This document shows, piece by piece, positions 40,160 through 48,858 of a DNA stretch of 64,000 bases. The notes under the pieces were generated by a model. It was not told where the DNA came from and did not search any database. It saw nothing but the letters and a program-made list of their open reading frames with translations. This DNA comes from Candidatus Gastranaerophilales bacterium (GTDB lineage Bacteria; Cyanobacteriota; Vampirovibrionia; Gastranaerophilales; Gastranaerophilaceae), in contig CAJULX010000008.1 of assembly GCA_910587245.1 (NCBI GenBank), forward strand, positions 10,962 to 74,961, read 5' to 3'. How positions within the stretch are numbered: position 1 is the stretch's first letter; each line of letters opens with the position of its first letter. The translations under genes were made by a program, and so were the position numbers.

Positions 40160-40762
40160 TTGGCTAAATATACTGGACCGACAAATAAATTATTCAGAAA
40201 CTATGGTGTTAAGGATTTATCAAACAGAAAATTGACATCTTCTATGGAGCAAAATGCTTCCGGTCAGCATGGCGCCCTTAGAAAAAAACCTTCAGATTAT
40301 GCATTACAGTTGAAGGAAAAACAAAAAATCCGTTTAACATATCTGGTTAGCGAAAAACAATTCGCTAAATATTATGAAAAAGCATCAAGAAAAACGGGTG
40401 TAACAGGTACTGTTATGCTTCAAACTCTTGAAAGCCGTCTTGATAACGTATTATTCAGAGCAGGCTTTGCAATTACAAGACGTCAGGCAAGACAAATCGT
40501 AAACCACGGACACTGTCTTGTTAACGGTAAAAAGGTAGATATCCCGTCATATCTTTTAAAAGAGGGTGATGTAGTTACTGTAAAAGATTCAAGCAAAAAA
40601 TACATTCAAAACGTTGTTGAATCAATCGATATGGCTTTAAATTATGCCTGGATTACAGTAGATGCTAAAGAATGCAAAATCACATATGATCGAGTGCCCA
40701 ACAGAGAAGAAATGGATCCGGAGTTTAAAGAACAGCTCGTTATTGAGTATTACTCAAAATAG
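40160..40762 (+). CDS. rpsD: Ribosomal protein S4
   Basis: A 200-residue 30S assembly protein with an S4 domain (LESRLDNVLFRAGFAITRRQ, about residues 90-110). It begins with TTG at 40160, supported by AAGGAG six bases upstream and by the MAKYTGP start of the family. The zinc-finger cysteines found in some S4 proteins are absent, so it is the Cys-free type. Its place between rpsK and rpoA is common. S4 often represses its own operon. Confidence 0.96.
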   Translation: MAKYTGPTNKLFRNYGVKDLSNRKLTSSMEQNASGQHGALRKKPSDYALQLKEKQKIRLTYLVSEKQFAKYYEKASRKTGVTGTVMLQTLESRLDNVLFRAGFAITRRQARQIVNHGHCLVNGKKVDIPSYLLKEGDVVTVKDSSKKYIQNVVESIDMALNYAWITVDAKECKITYDRVPNREEMDPEFKEQLVIEYYSK

Positions 40763-40783
40763 TAATTAGGAGAAATTAACAGT

Positions 40784-41764
40784 ATGGAACTTAAAATTAA
40801 AAATGTAAATACAACCACAAGCTCTGATGGTTCTCAATACGGAAAATTCGTTATTGAACCGTTGGAAAGAGGCTTCGGTGCGACAATCGGTAACTCATTA
40901 AGAAGAGTGCTGTTGTCAAGTCTTGAGGGTGCTGCAGTAACTTCAGTAAGAATTGAAGGTATTACACATGAATATACTTCAATCCCCGGTATTGTTGAAG
41001 ATGTGATTGATATTATGTTAAACCTTAAGGGTTTGGTTGTAAAAACAGAAACCGATGAAATTCAGCATTTAAGAATAGATGCTACAAAACCGGGCCCTGT
41101 TCTTGCGGCTGATATTCAATTGCCTTCAGGCGTTAAAATTGTTAACCCTGACTGTGTTATCTGTACAATCGCCGAAGGCGGTTCTTTCCACGCTGATATC
41201 GTTGTAGAAGTAGGCAAGGGATACGCTGCGGTTGATGCTCTTAAAGACCAGAAAAACGGTCTTCCTATTGATATGCTTCCGATTGATGCAGCTTTTATGC
41301 CTATTAAAAGAGTATCATATGTTGTTGAACCTGCCCGTGTAGGTGAAGTTATCGACTATGATAAATTAACTCTTGAAATCTGGTCAAACGGCTCTGTTGA
41401 TGTTAATCAGGCATTAAGCAAAGCTGCAAGTCTTTTAATTGACCACTTCAGACAAATAACGGCAATTACAGGCCAGCCAGTAGGCGCCGCTACATTTGAA
41501 GAAGAAGCTGTTGTTGAAGATGAAACGGAACAAACACCCGCTTTCACCATTGAAGATCTTGAACTTTCAGTTAGAGCTTATAACTGCTTAAAAAGAGCAA
41601 GCATCAATTCAATGGCGGAATTACTGAAAAAATCAGAACATGATTTATTGAATATTAAAAACTTTGGTAAAAAATCTTCTGATGAAGTTATTGAAAAGCT
41701 GCACGAATTAGGATTAGACCTACAACCGAATCCTGAAGGTGTAGATGATATGGAACTAATATAA
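40784..41764 (+). CDS. rpoA: RNA polymerase alpha subunit
   Basis: A 326-residue protein. The N-terminal dimer domain has PLERGFGATIGNSLRRVLLSS (about residues 27-47), and the C-terminal domain (about 255-326) has LELSVRAYNCLKRA and the helix-hairpin-helix that binds UP elements and activators. Length is standard. Located between rpsD and rplQ, as in most bacteria. Confidence 0.97.
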   Translation: MELKIKNVNTTTSSDGSQYGKFVIEPLERGFGATIGNSLRRVLLSSLEGAAVTSVRIEGITHEYTSIPGIVEDVIDIMLNLKGLVVKTETDEIQHLRIDATKPGPVLAADIQLPSGVKIVNPDCVICTIAEGGSFHADIVVEVGKGYAAVDALKDQKNGLPIDMLPIDAAFMPIKRVSYVVEPARVGEVIDYDKLTLEIWSNGSVDVNQALSKAASLLIDHFRQITAITGQPVGAATFEEEAVVEDETEQTPAFTIEDLELSVRAYNCLKRASINSMAELLKKSEHDLLNIKNFGKKSSDEVIEKLHELGLDLQPNPEGVDDMELI

Positions 41765-41786
41765 AAATAATAAAGGAACAATAAAA

Positions 41787-42215
41787 ATGAGACACCAGTG
41801 TAAAAAACATCATTTAGGAAAGGCGGCAGACCAGAGAACTGCATTATTGCGTTCTTTAGCTACCGAATTATTCCTCCATGGTGAAATTGAAACAACTATG
41901 GCGAGAGCAAAAGCTCTTAAGCCGTTCGCTGAAAGTATCATTACCTTTGCCAAGAAAGGTGATTTAGCTTCAAGAAGACAAGCTGCAAGACACATTTTTG
42001 ACAAAGAAACAGATAAATATATTAATCTTGAAACAGGCGAATTGTATGACGCACTTCCTGAAGGTGAAAAACACCCGAAACAAACCGTTTTAAGACAGCT
42101 TTTTACTGTTATCGGTAAAAAATATGCTACAAGAAACGGCGGTTATACAAGAATTTTCAGATTAACTCCAAGAAGAGGGGATGCATCTGAAATGGCCTTG
42201 ATTCAATTAACATAA
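41787..42215 (+). CDS. rplQ: Ribosomal protein L17
   Basis: A 142-residue 50S protein (MRHQCKKHHLGKAADQRTALLRSLATEL). The family normally starts MRHRNK..KLGR; the cysteine at position 5 is unusual. It overlaps truA by one base (TAATG), so they are co-translated. An insertion around GELYDALPEGEKHPK (about residues 80-95) is a variable loop. Confidence 0.95.
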   Translation: MRHQCKKHHLGKAADQRTALLRSLATELFLHGEIETTMARAKALKPFAESIITFAKKGDLASRRQAARHIFDKETDKYINLETGELYDALPEGEKHPKQTVLRQLFTVIGKKYATRNGGYTRIFRLTPRRGDASEMALIQLT

Positions 42216-42997
42216 TGAATCGATACTTAATCAGCTTTGAGTATGAAGGAAGAGATTTTTTCGGTTCTCAAAGCCAGCCTGACAAAAGAACCGTTCAGGA
42301 CGAATTAAATAAAGCAATTTGTACTTTGACAAAAGAAAATACTAAAATCATAATGGCAGGAAGACTTGATAAAGGTGTCAGCGCCCTGTGCCATACGGCA
42401 CATTTTGATACCGGTTATCAAATGCAGGATGAATCAAAGTTTTTGAATTCTTTAAATGCAATTTTACCTTCCGATATTTCGGTTTTTAAAATCGAATTAA
42501 AAGATGAAAGTTTTCATGCCCAAAAAACTGCCTCATACAGGCATTACAGGTATATTATAAGAAACTCTTTTATTAAACCGGTATTTAATAAAAATATTCT
42601 TCTTGTAAGAAAACCTTTAAATGTCGAATTGATGAATAATGCAATACAGTATGTTAAAGGCGAACATGATTTTAGTTCTTTTAAGTCCGTCTCGGATAAT
42701 CCTGCATCAGTTTGTAATATCTATTTTGCAAATGTTGTTAAAAAACCGCTTGAAAACGGCACAGGAAACTATATCGAGATTAATATTATAGGAAACAGAT
42801 TTCTCTATAATATGGTAAGGGCAATAGTCGGAACTCTTTTGATGATTGAAAAAGACGGAAGTTCTCCTCTTAAAATGAAAGAGATATTAAATTCCAAAAA
42901 CAGAGCTCTTGCAGGACATAACGTTGAACCTTACGGTTTAACGTTAATAAAAACAGGGTACGATAACCCTTATGATTACATAAAACAAATTAATTAA
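42215..42997 (+). CDS. truA: tRNA pseudouridine synthase A
   Basis: A 260-residue enzyme that makes pseudouridine at positions 38-40 of tRNA anticodon arms. The catalytic Asp lies in AGRLDKGVSA (about residue 51), and the later GEHDFSSFKS and FLYNMVRAIVGTLL segments are typical. It is within the ribosomal operon between rplQ and rplM, the order seen in cyanobacteria and Firmicutes. Confidence 0.95.
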   Translation: MNRYLISFEYEGRDFFGSQSQPDKRTVQDELNKAICTLTKENTKIIMAGRLDKGVSALCHTAHFDTGYQMQDESKFLNSLNAILPSDISVFKIELKDESFHAQKTASYRHYRYIIRNSFIKPVFNKNILLVRKPLNVELMNNAIQYVKGEHDFSSFKSVSDNPASVCNIYFANVVKKPLENGTGNYIEINIIGNRFLYNMVRAIVGTLLMIEKDGSSPLKMKEILNSKNRALAGHNVEPYGLTLIKTGYDNPYDYIKQIN

Positions 42998-43012
42998 TGG
43001 AAAGGCAAATAA

Positions 43013-43459
43013 ATGAAGACATTTAGCGCAAAACCGCTGGAAGTTGAAAGAAAATGGCATTTAATTGATGCTGAAGGGGTTCCCCTTGGCAGATTAGCTG
43101 TTGTTGCTGCAAATCTTCTAAGAGGTAAACATAAACCGCAATACACACCAAACGTTGATACAGGCGATTTTGTCGTTGTTATCAATGCTGAAAAGGTTGT
43201 TGTAACAGGCAAAAAAGAAACCGATAAAATGTATTATCACCACACAGGATTCCCCGGCGGCTTCAGAGCTGCAAGCTTTAAAGAATTGATGGAAAAAGAT
43301 GCAAGACTTCCTATCGAGAAAGCTGTTAAAGGTATGCTTCCGCACAATACTTTAGGTTCCGAACAATTTACAAAATTAAAAGTATACACAGGTGCAGAAC
43401 ACCCGCATGAAGCTCAAAAACCTGTGAAATATGAAATCAGCAAAGGAGAAGAAAAATAA
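43013..43459 (+). CDS. rplM: Ribosomal protein L13
   Basis: A 148-residue 50S protein (KWHLIDAEGVPLGRLAVVAANLLRGKHKP; later HHTGFPGG and AVKGMLPHN). Standard length and motifs. It overlaps rpsI by one base. rplM-rpsI is a conserved pair. Confidence 0.97.
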   Translation: MKTFSAKPLEVERKWHLIDAEGVPLGRLAVVAANLLRGKHKPQYTPNVDTGDFVVVINAEKVVVTGKKETDKMYYHHTGFPGGFRAASFKELMEKDARLPIEKAVKGMLPHNTLGSEQFTKLKVYTGAEHPHEAQKPVKYEISKGEEK

Positions 43460-43863
43460 TGGCAGCTGAAAATAAAAACGAAGTAATCAAAACCGGCAGA
43501 AGAAAATGTTCTATTGCAGTTGCAAAAGTTTCTTCCGGAAAAGGCCGCGTTTTTGTTAACGGTAAAACTTTGAGAGGTTATTTTGGAAACCGTCCTTCTT
43601 TAGAAATGACAATTTTCAGACCCCTTGTTTTAACCGATAACCAAGATAAATTGGATGTTAATGTTAAAGCATTGGGCGGCGGTGTTTCTGCTCAGGCTGA
43701 TGCTATTAAACACGCTATTTCACGCGCTTTGCTTGCAATGAATGAAGAATATAAACCTGTTTTAAAACAAGAAGGTTTATTAACACGTGATGCAAGAATT
43801 AAAGAACGTAAAAAATACGGTAGAAAAAGAGCAAGAAAAAGATTCCAATTCTCAAAAAGATAA
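43459..43863 (+). CDS. rpsI: Ribosomal protein S9
   Basis: A 134-residue 30S protein. The TGRRKCSIAVAKV start and the RKKYGRKRARKRFQFSKR tail (Lys/Arg tail ending in KR that reaches the P-site tRNA) are diagnostic. It is the last gene of the operon; a terminator follows about 50 bases later. Confidence 0.97.
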   Translation: MAAENKNEVIKTGRRKCSIAVAKVSSGKGRVFVNGKTLRGYFGNRPSLEMTIFRPLVLTDNQDKLDVNVKALGGGVSAQADAIKHAISRALLAMNEEYKPVLKQEGLLTRDARIKERKKYGRKRARKRFQFSKR

Positions 43864-43910
43864 TCTTTTTAAACCTTTTTATCGTTGGAAAACGCAATAT
43901 ATTTTTAAAA

Positions 43911-43935
43911 AACCCGCTAATTTCAGCGGGTTTTT
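43911..43935. terminator. Operon terminator (bidirectional)
   Basis: AACCCGCT (43911-43918) pairs with AGCGGGTT (43925-43932), followed by TTTTT; the other strand also has a run of T. It ends the ribosomal operon and, from the other side, the wecB transcript. Confidence 0.9.
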
Positions 43936-43977
43936 GGTATATATTTTACAAAGTAGCAATCCTGATTTTTATAAAAA

Positions 43978-45129
43978 TTAAGAAAATCTGCTCAGAATAA
44001 TATCAGCTGTTCTTTTTGAGGCAAGCCCGTCACCATAGGGGTTTACAGCCATTTTCATTGAATTATAAAAAGCTTCATCCGATAATAATTTATTTACGGT
44101 TGATGTAATTTTTTCCCTGCTTGTACCTACAAGTTTAACACATCCGCTATGCACAGCCTCCGGTCTTTCCGTTTCATCTCTTAAGACAAGCACAGGCACT
44201 CCTAATGACGGTGCTTCTTCCTGTACTCCGCCTGAATCCGTTAAAATTATATGTGCCTTTTTCATTAAAGCGCAAAACGGTGCATAATCCAGCGGGTCAA
44301 TAAGTTTTACTCTCTCAATGTTATCAAGTTTCTTAAATACGGTATTTCGAACATTCGGGTTTAAATGAACAGGGTAAACAACTTCAATATCTTTATTTTT
44401 CTCTACGATATCAAGCACGGCATCGCATATATTCTCTAAAGGCTGTCCGAAATTTTCCCTTCTGTGCGATGTCAAAAGAATTGTTTTTAAATCATCCCGA
44501 AGCCCCAGATAAGATAAATCCGTATTTTTTTCTACCGTATACAAAAGAGCATCTATAACGGTATTACCCGTTTTATAAATTCTTCTGCCTTCTTCGTAAG
44601 AGTTATCCATGCTGCCGTTCAATCTGCCTTCTTTAATTCCGGAATTTAAAAGATTTTCGACGGAACCTTCGGTCGGTGCAAAATGCAGGTCTGATACGGC
44701 ATCGGCTAAAACTCTGTTAATTTCTTCAGGAAAAGGATAATCTTTATTAAATGTGCGCAAACCTGCTTCAATATGACCTATCTGGATTCTTGCATAGAAC
44801 GCACTGAGCGCCGTTGCAAAAGCCGTTGTTGTATCTCCGTGCATAAGTACAATATCGGGTTTTATTTCTTCAAAAATCTTTTTTGTTTCCGTCAAAATAT
44901 CGGATGTTAAGCTCCATAAATTTTGATTCGGTTTCATTAAATTTAAATCAAAATCAGGAGTGATTTCAAATAAATCCAGCACCTGATCAAGCATTTGCCT
45001 GTGCTGTGCCGTTACAATTACAACGGGCTCAAATTCGGGGCGTTTTTTTAATTCAAGAACAAGCGGAGCCATTTTTATAGCTTCGGGTCTTGTTCCAAAT
45101 ACAACCGCAGTTTTAATTTTCTTATCCAT
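43978..45129 (-). CDS. wecB: UDP-N-acetylglucosamine 2-epimerase (non-hydrolysing)
   Basis: A 383-residue enzyme that interconverts UDP-GlcNAc and UDP-ManNAc for surface polysaccharides. Motifs: FGTRPEAIKMAPL near the start, GDTTTAFATALSAFY near residue 99, GHIEAGLRT near 118 and TDSGGVQEEAPSLGVPVLVLR near 290. Length is standard. It is a single gene with the terminator downstream. ManNAc would feed teichoic-like or enterobacterial-type glycans; no other pathway genes are adjacent. Confidence 0.95.
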   Translation of the reverse strand: MDKKIKTAVVFGTRPEAIKMAPLVLELKKRPEFEPVVIVTAQHRQMLDQVLDLFEITPDFDLNLMKPNQNLWSLTSDILTETKKIFEEIKPDIVLMHGDTTTAFATALSAFYARIQIGHIEAGLRTFNKDYPFPEEINRVLADAVSDLHFAPTEGSVENLLNSGIKEGRLNGSMDNSYEEGRRIYKTGNTVIDALLYTVEKNTDLSYLGLRDDLKTILLTSHRRENFGQPLENICDAVLDIVEKNKDIEVVYPVHLNPNVRNTVFKKLDNIERVKLIDPLDYAPFCALMKKAHIILTDSGGVQEEAPSLGVPVLVLRDETERPEAVHSGCVKLVGTSREKITSTVNKLLSDEAFYNSMKMAVNPYGDGLASKRTADIILSRFS

Positions 45130-45209
45130 ACGAAGGATTGTATATAAATAATAAGAAAATTACAAGGGCATTTTGATTTTTTAAAGGTTATGTTTTGTTT
45201 GTCATGCCC

Positions 45210-45238
45210 TTGTGTTTGTTGTAAAATGTCACTATAAG
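45210..45238 (+). promoter_or_regulatory. Promoter of gyrA
   Basis: TTGTGT (45210-45215) and TATAAG (45233-45238) are 17 bases apart, about 27 bases before the gyrA TTG start. It matches the housekeeping sigma-factor consensus at most positions. Confidence 0.65.
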
Positions 45239-45264
45239 ACTAGTGTTATGGAGAAGTTTCAGTT

Positions 45265-47811
45265 TTGAGTCAAACAAATTTATTTGATCATGGAAAAATT
45301 GTACCTATAAATATAAGAGATGAGATGAAAAGGTCGTATATCGACTATGCAATGAGTGTTATTGTTGGTCGTGCGCTTCCTGATGTCAGGGACGGTTTAA
45401 AGCCTGTTCACAGACGTATTTTATTTGCCATGAATGAACTTGGAATGGCACCGGATAAACCGTTTAAAAAATGTGCCAGAATCGTCGGTGAAGTTCTCGG
45501 TAAATATCACCCGCACGGTGATACAGCCGTATATGAAGCCTTGGTTCGTATGGCTCAGGACTTTTCAACCAGATATTTAACCGTAGACGGTCACGGTAAT
45601 TTTGGTTCGGTTGACGGTGACGGTGCAGCAGCTATGAGGTATACGGAAGCAAGGATGCATAAAATTACAACCTCAATGCTTGCGGATATTGATTGTGAAA
45701 CGGTTGAATTTACTCCAAACTTTGACGGTTCACTTGTAGAGCCTGCTGTTCTTCCAGTAAGGCTTCCCATGCTTTTATTGAACGGGGTTTCAGGTATTGC
45801 TGTAGGTATGGCGACAAACATTCCCCCCCACAACCTGAATGAAATAGTAGACGGGACAATCGCTTTGATTGATAACCCCGACATTACAATTGACGGGCTT
45901 ATGGAATATATTAAAGGACCTGATTTCCCGACTGCCGCAACAATTATCGGTACATCCGAAATTAAAAAGGCTTATGAAACAGGACGCGGCTCAATAAAAA
46001 TGTCTGCCGTATCCACTATTGAAGAAATTCAGGGCGGCGGCGGCCGTCAGTCAAGAACGGCAATAATTGTAACCGAAATCCCTTATCAGGTAAACAAAGC
46101 CGCTTTAATTGAAAAAATAGCAGAACTTGTAAAAGACGGCAAAATTACAGGTATTTCAGATTTAAGAGATGAATCCGACAGAGACGGTATGCGTATTGTT
46201 ATTGAATTAAAACGCGACGCTAAGCCTGATGTTGTAAGAAATAACCTTTATAAACAGACTGCCTTATTAAGTTCATTCGGTGTTAATATGGTGGCTCTTG
46301 TCGGCCAGCAGCCAAGGCTTTTAAATCTTTATGAAGTATTGAACGAATTTGTGGAACACAGGGTTGAAGTTATCACAAGAAGAACTCTTTATTTCTTAAA
46401 GAAAGCAAAAGCAAGAGCGCATATTTTGGAAGGCTTGATGATTGCCCTAAATGCGCTTGATGAAGTAATAGAATTAATTAAAAAATCTAAAAATACCGAA
46501 GAAGCAAGAGAAGGGCTTATCAACCGCTTCGGGCTCGATATTGACCAGGCTAATGCAATCCTTGAAATGCAGTTAAGAAGATTGACAGGCTTAGAACAGG
46601 ATAAAATCAGAGCCGAATATGACGAATTAATGAAGAAAATTGCGGAATATGAAGCAATCTTAGCTGACAGACAAAAGATTTTAAATTTAATTAAAGAAGA
46701 ACTTCTTGAAGATAAAGAAAAATACGGCGATGACAGAAAAACCCAAATTCTGCCCGAACAAGGGGAATTAAATATTGAAGATTTAACCCCGAATACTGCT
46801 ATGGCTGTATTTATAACGCGTCAAGGGTATATTAAAAGAATTTCTCTTGATACTTTTGAAAGACAAAACCGTGCAACCCGCGGCAAGGGCGGTATGAAAA
46901 CAAAAGAGGATGATGATGTTGATCATTTCTTTACCGCTATGATGCATGATAAGGTATTGTTCTTCTCATCCAAAGGCGTTGTATACAGCTTAAATGTTTA
47001 TGATTTCCCTGAAGGTTCAAGACAGTCTAAGGGCTTGCCGATAATTAACGTTCTTCCTATTGAACAGAATGAAACAATTACTGCGGTTGTACCTGTTAAA
47101 ACTTTTGATTCGAATACTAATTTAATAATGCTTACAAAATCAGGCTATATTAAACGTATCAGCCTTGATAATTTCGCAAGTATCAGAAGAAACGGCATTA
47201 TTGCAATAGGTCTGGAAGAAAATGATACCTTAAACTGGGTAAAACTTGCTCAGGATAATGATGAAATTATCATAGGTACAAGCTGCGGTATGGCAATAAG
47301 GTTTGCAATTTCCGATTTAAGACCTTTGGGACGTTCGGCACGCGGTGTAAACTCTATGAAATTAAGAACAGGAGACACAATTGTAGGTTGTGATGTTGTA
47401 CCCAGAGATTATGATGCCGATTTGCTTGTTATGACAAGCGACGGATTTGGAAAACGTTCTAAACTTTCTGAGTTCAGACCTCAAAACAGAGGCGGTCTCG
47501 GTTTAATTGCAACTAAATTCAAAACATCTTCTTCAAGACTTGTAGCCTTAACTATTGTTGAAGAAAAAGATGAAATTATGGTGGTAAGTGCAAACGGTGT
47601 GGTAACACGTGTAAGCGCTTCTTCAATTTCAAGACAGGGCAGACCTGCAACAGGTGTTAAGGTTCAAAATCTGGGTGAAAACGATTATGTTGTTTCCGTT
47701 AATAAAATCGTAGAGCCTGATGAAGATGATGAAGTTAAAAAGGCGGCTTCTGAAAATGCGTCAACTGAACAGAATAACATTTCTCAAGGTAACTTAAATT
47801 TTGAAGAATAA
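45265..47811 (+). CDS. gyrA: DNA gyrase subunit A
   Basis: An 848-residue type II topoisomerase subunit. Tyr126 in AAAMRYTEARM is the DNA-cleaving residue; GRALPDVRDGLKPVHRRILF near residue 35 is diagnostic. The C-terminal half has beta-propeller blades (GYIKRISLD, GKRSKLSEF). The canonical GyrA box is replaced by NRATRGKGGM, so a ParC-like or dual role cannot be excluded. The quinolone region has Thr87 and Glu91 (Ser and Asp in E. coli). TTG start at 45265 with GGAGAAG upstream. gyrB is not in view. Confidence 0.92.
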   Translation: MSQTNLFDHGKIVPINIRDEMKRSYIDYAMSVIVGRALPDVRDGLKPVHRRILFAMNELGMAPDKPFKKCARIVGEVLGKYHPHGDTAVYEALVRMAQDFSTRYLTVDGHGNFGSVDGDGAAAMRYTEARMHKITTSMLADIDCETVEFTPNFDGSLVEPAVLPVRLPMLLLNGVSGIAVGMATNIPPHNLNEIVDGTIALIDNPDITIDGLMEYIKGPDFPTAATIIGTSEIKKAYETGRGSIKMSAVSTIEEIQGGGGRQSRTAIIVTEIPYQVNKAALIEKIAELVKDGKITGISDLRDESDRDGMRIVIELKRDAKPDVVRNNLYKQTALLSSFGVNMVALVGQQPRLLNLYEVLNEFVEHRVEVITRRTLYFLKKAKARAHILEGLMIALNALDEVIELIKKSKNTEEAREGLINRFGLDIDQANAILEMQLRRLTGLEQDKIRAEYDELMKKIAEYEAILADRQKILNLIKEELLEDKEKYGDDRKTQILPEQGELNIEDLTPNTAMAVFITRQGYIKRISLDTFERQNRATRGKGGMKTKEDDDVDHFFTAMMHDKVLFFSSKGVVYSLNVYDFPEGSRQSKGLPIINVLPIEQNETITAVVPVKTFDSNTNLIMLTKSGYIKRISLDNFASIRRNGIIAIGLEENDTLNWVKLAQDNDEIIIGTSCGMAIRFAISDLRPLGRSARGVNSMKLRTGDTIVGCDVVPRDYDADLLVMTSDGFGKRSKLSEFRPQNRGGLGLIATKFKTSSSRLVALTIVEEKDEIMVVSANGVVTRVSASSISRQGRPATGVKVQNLGENDYVVSVNKIVEPDEDDEVKKAASENASTEQNNISQGNLNFEE

Positions 47812-47840
47812 AGTTCTGTAACTTTGTTTTAATATATTTT

Positions 47841-47874
47841 AAAAATTGCCTCTATTTTATTAGAGGCAATTTTT
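47841..47874 (+). terminator. Terminator after gyrA
   Basis: AAAAATTGCCTCT (47841-47853) pairs with AGAGGCAATTTTT (47862-47874) in a thirteen-pair stem that ends in a T run, 30 bases after the gyrA stop. Confidence 0.9.
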
Positions 47875-47938
47875 GTGTAATTTAATTTTTTAATAATTTA
47901 TTAAAGCAAATTTATATTGTTGAAAGGTATAAGCAATT

Positions 47939-48774
47939 ATGACAGAAATTAAGTTTTTCCCTCAAACCGCCTTGAACGGTAAAGTTAATGGCGGCATATC
48001 TCTCACCCCCCCCCGAATAACTTGAATTTAATTAATATTCAAACCGCAAAAGAGGTTGGAGAGATAGCTAAAAAAGAGATTGGCACAATGCCTTTTAGAA
48101 TAGCAACAGCAGGATATTCCGCGCCGCCTGCCGGGTATGAAAAATCAACAAAAGAATTTTTAAAGGCGCTTGATGGTGAATTAGGAGTGAGAAGTACAGC
48201 TTTTATTACCAGCCCCACTGCAGATAAAGGCAGTATTGATGCTATAACATCGGAAGTTACGGGGCTTGCTAAGGGAAAGATTTTTTATACAACAGCTAAA
48301 GATTATGTTGATTATATAAATCCTAAAAATTTTCCATCAACTATTGATACTACAGTTTTTTCAAAACTGCCAAAATATATTCTTCCTGATTCAAAAGAAT
48401 ATTCAAAGGCAACCGCAGAAGCATCAAATATTTTTGTTGCCACAGGCGGTAGAAATGCAACCGTAAGCGATTTTGTAAATGCGCTTAAAAAAGGAAATAA
48501 AAGTATTATTTTAGATAACGCCTCAATCGATTTGCCGGCATGGGGAGAAGCAAAAGCGAGGGTTGAAAATGCTTCAAAATATCTTACGGAACAGCTTTCG
48601 GCATTTAAGGCCGGTAAGAAATTACCTCATCCTGAAATTGGTGAATTTACAAAAGAATTTCTTTCAAAAAATAGTGAGAAAATAACGAAGCTTGTTAAAT
48701 CCGTAAACCTCGGAAATACGGATACTGCAGGTATTTTAAAAGCTGCAAAGGATGCCGCTAAATTTTTAAGATAA
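47939..48774 (+). pseudogene. Rossmann-like orphan gene split by a poly-C frameshift (possibly phase-variable)
   Basis: An ATG at 47939 with GAAAGG upstream opens a frame (MTEIKFFPQTALNGK) that stops at 48025 because of a run of nine C at 48006-48014. The downstream frame 48022-48774 (250 residues) has no ribosome site of its own. One extra C joins them into a 278-residue protein. It has FVATGGRNATVSDFVNAL, like the nucleotide-binding loop of LOG/Rossmann proteins, and AGYSAPPAGYE. Function unknown. It may be phase-variable, a pseudogene, or a sequencing slip. Confidence 0.65.
48006..48014. repeat. Homopolymer tract of nine C
   Basis: A run of nine C in a low-GC region, inside the coding start of the gene at 47939. 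Such tracts are prone to slipped-strand change. Seven or ten C would put the two halves in frame. Confidence 0.85.
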
Positions 48775-48790
48775 AATTTGTTTATAATAT

Positions 48791-48833
48791 AAAAGCGGTG
48801 TACACTATTCTGTTTTGCACCGCTTTTATATTT
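48791..48833. terminator. Bidirectional terminator before bamA 3' end
   Basis: AAAAGCGGTG (48791-48800) pairs with CACCGCTTTT (48818-48827) and is followed by TATATTTTTT. It lies between the convergent Rossmann-like gene and bamA and could end both. Confidence 0.85.
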
Positions 48834-48858
48834 TTTATATTATTTTTTTTAAGCTTTC

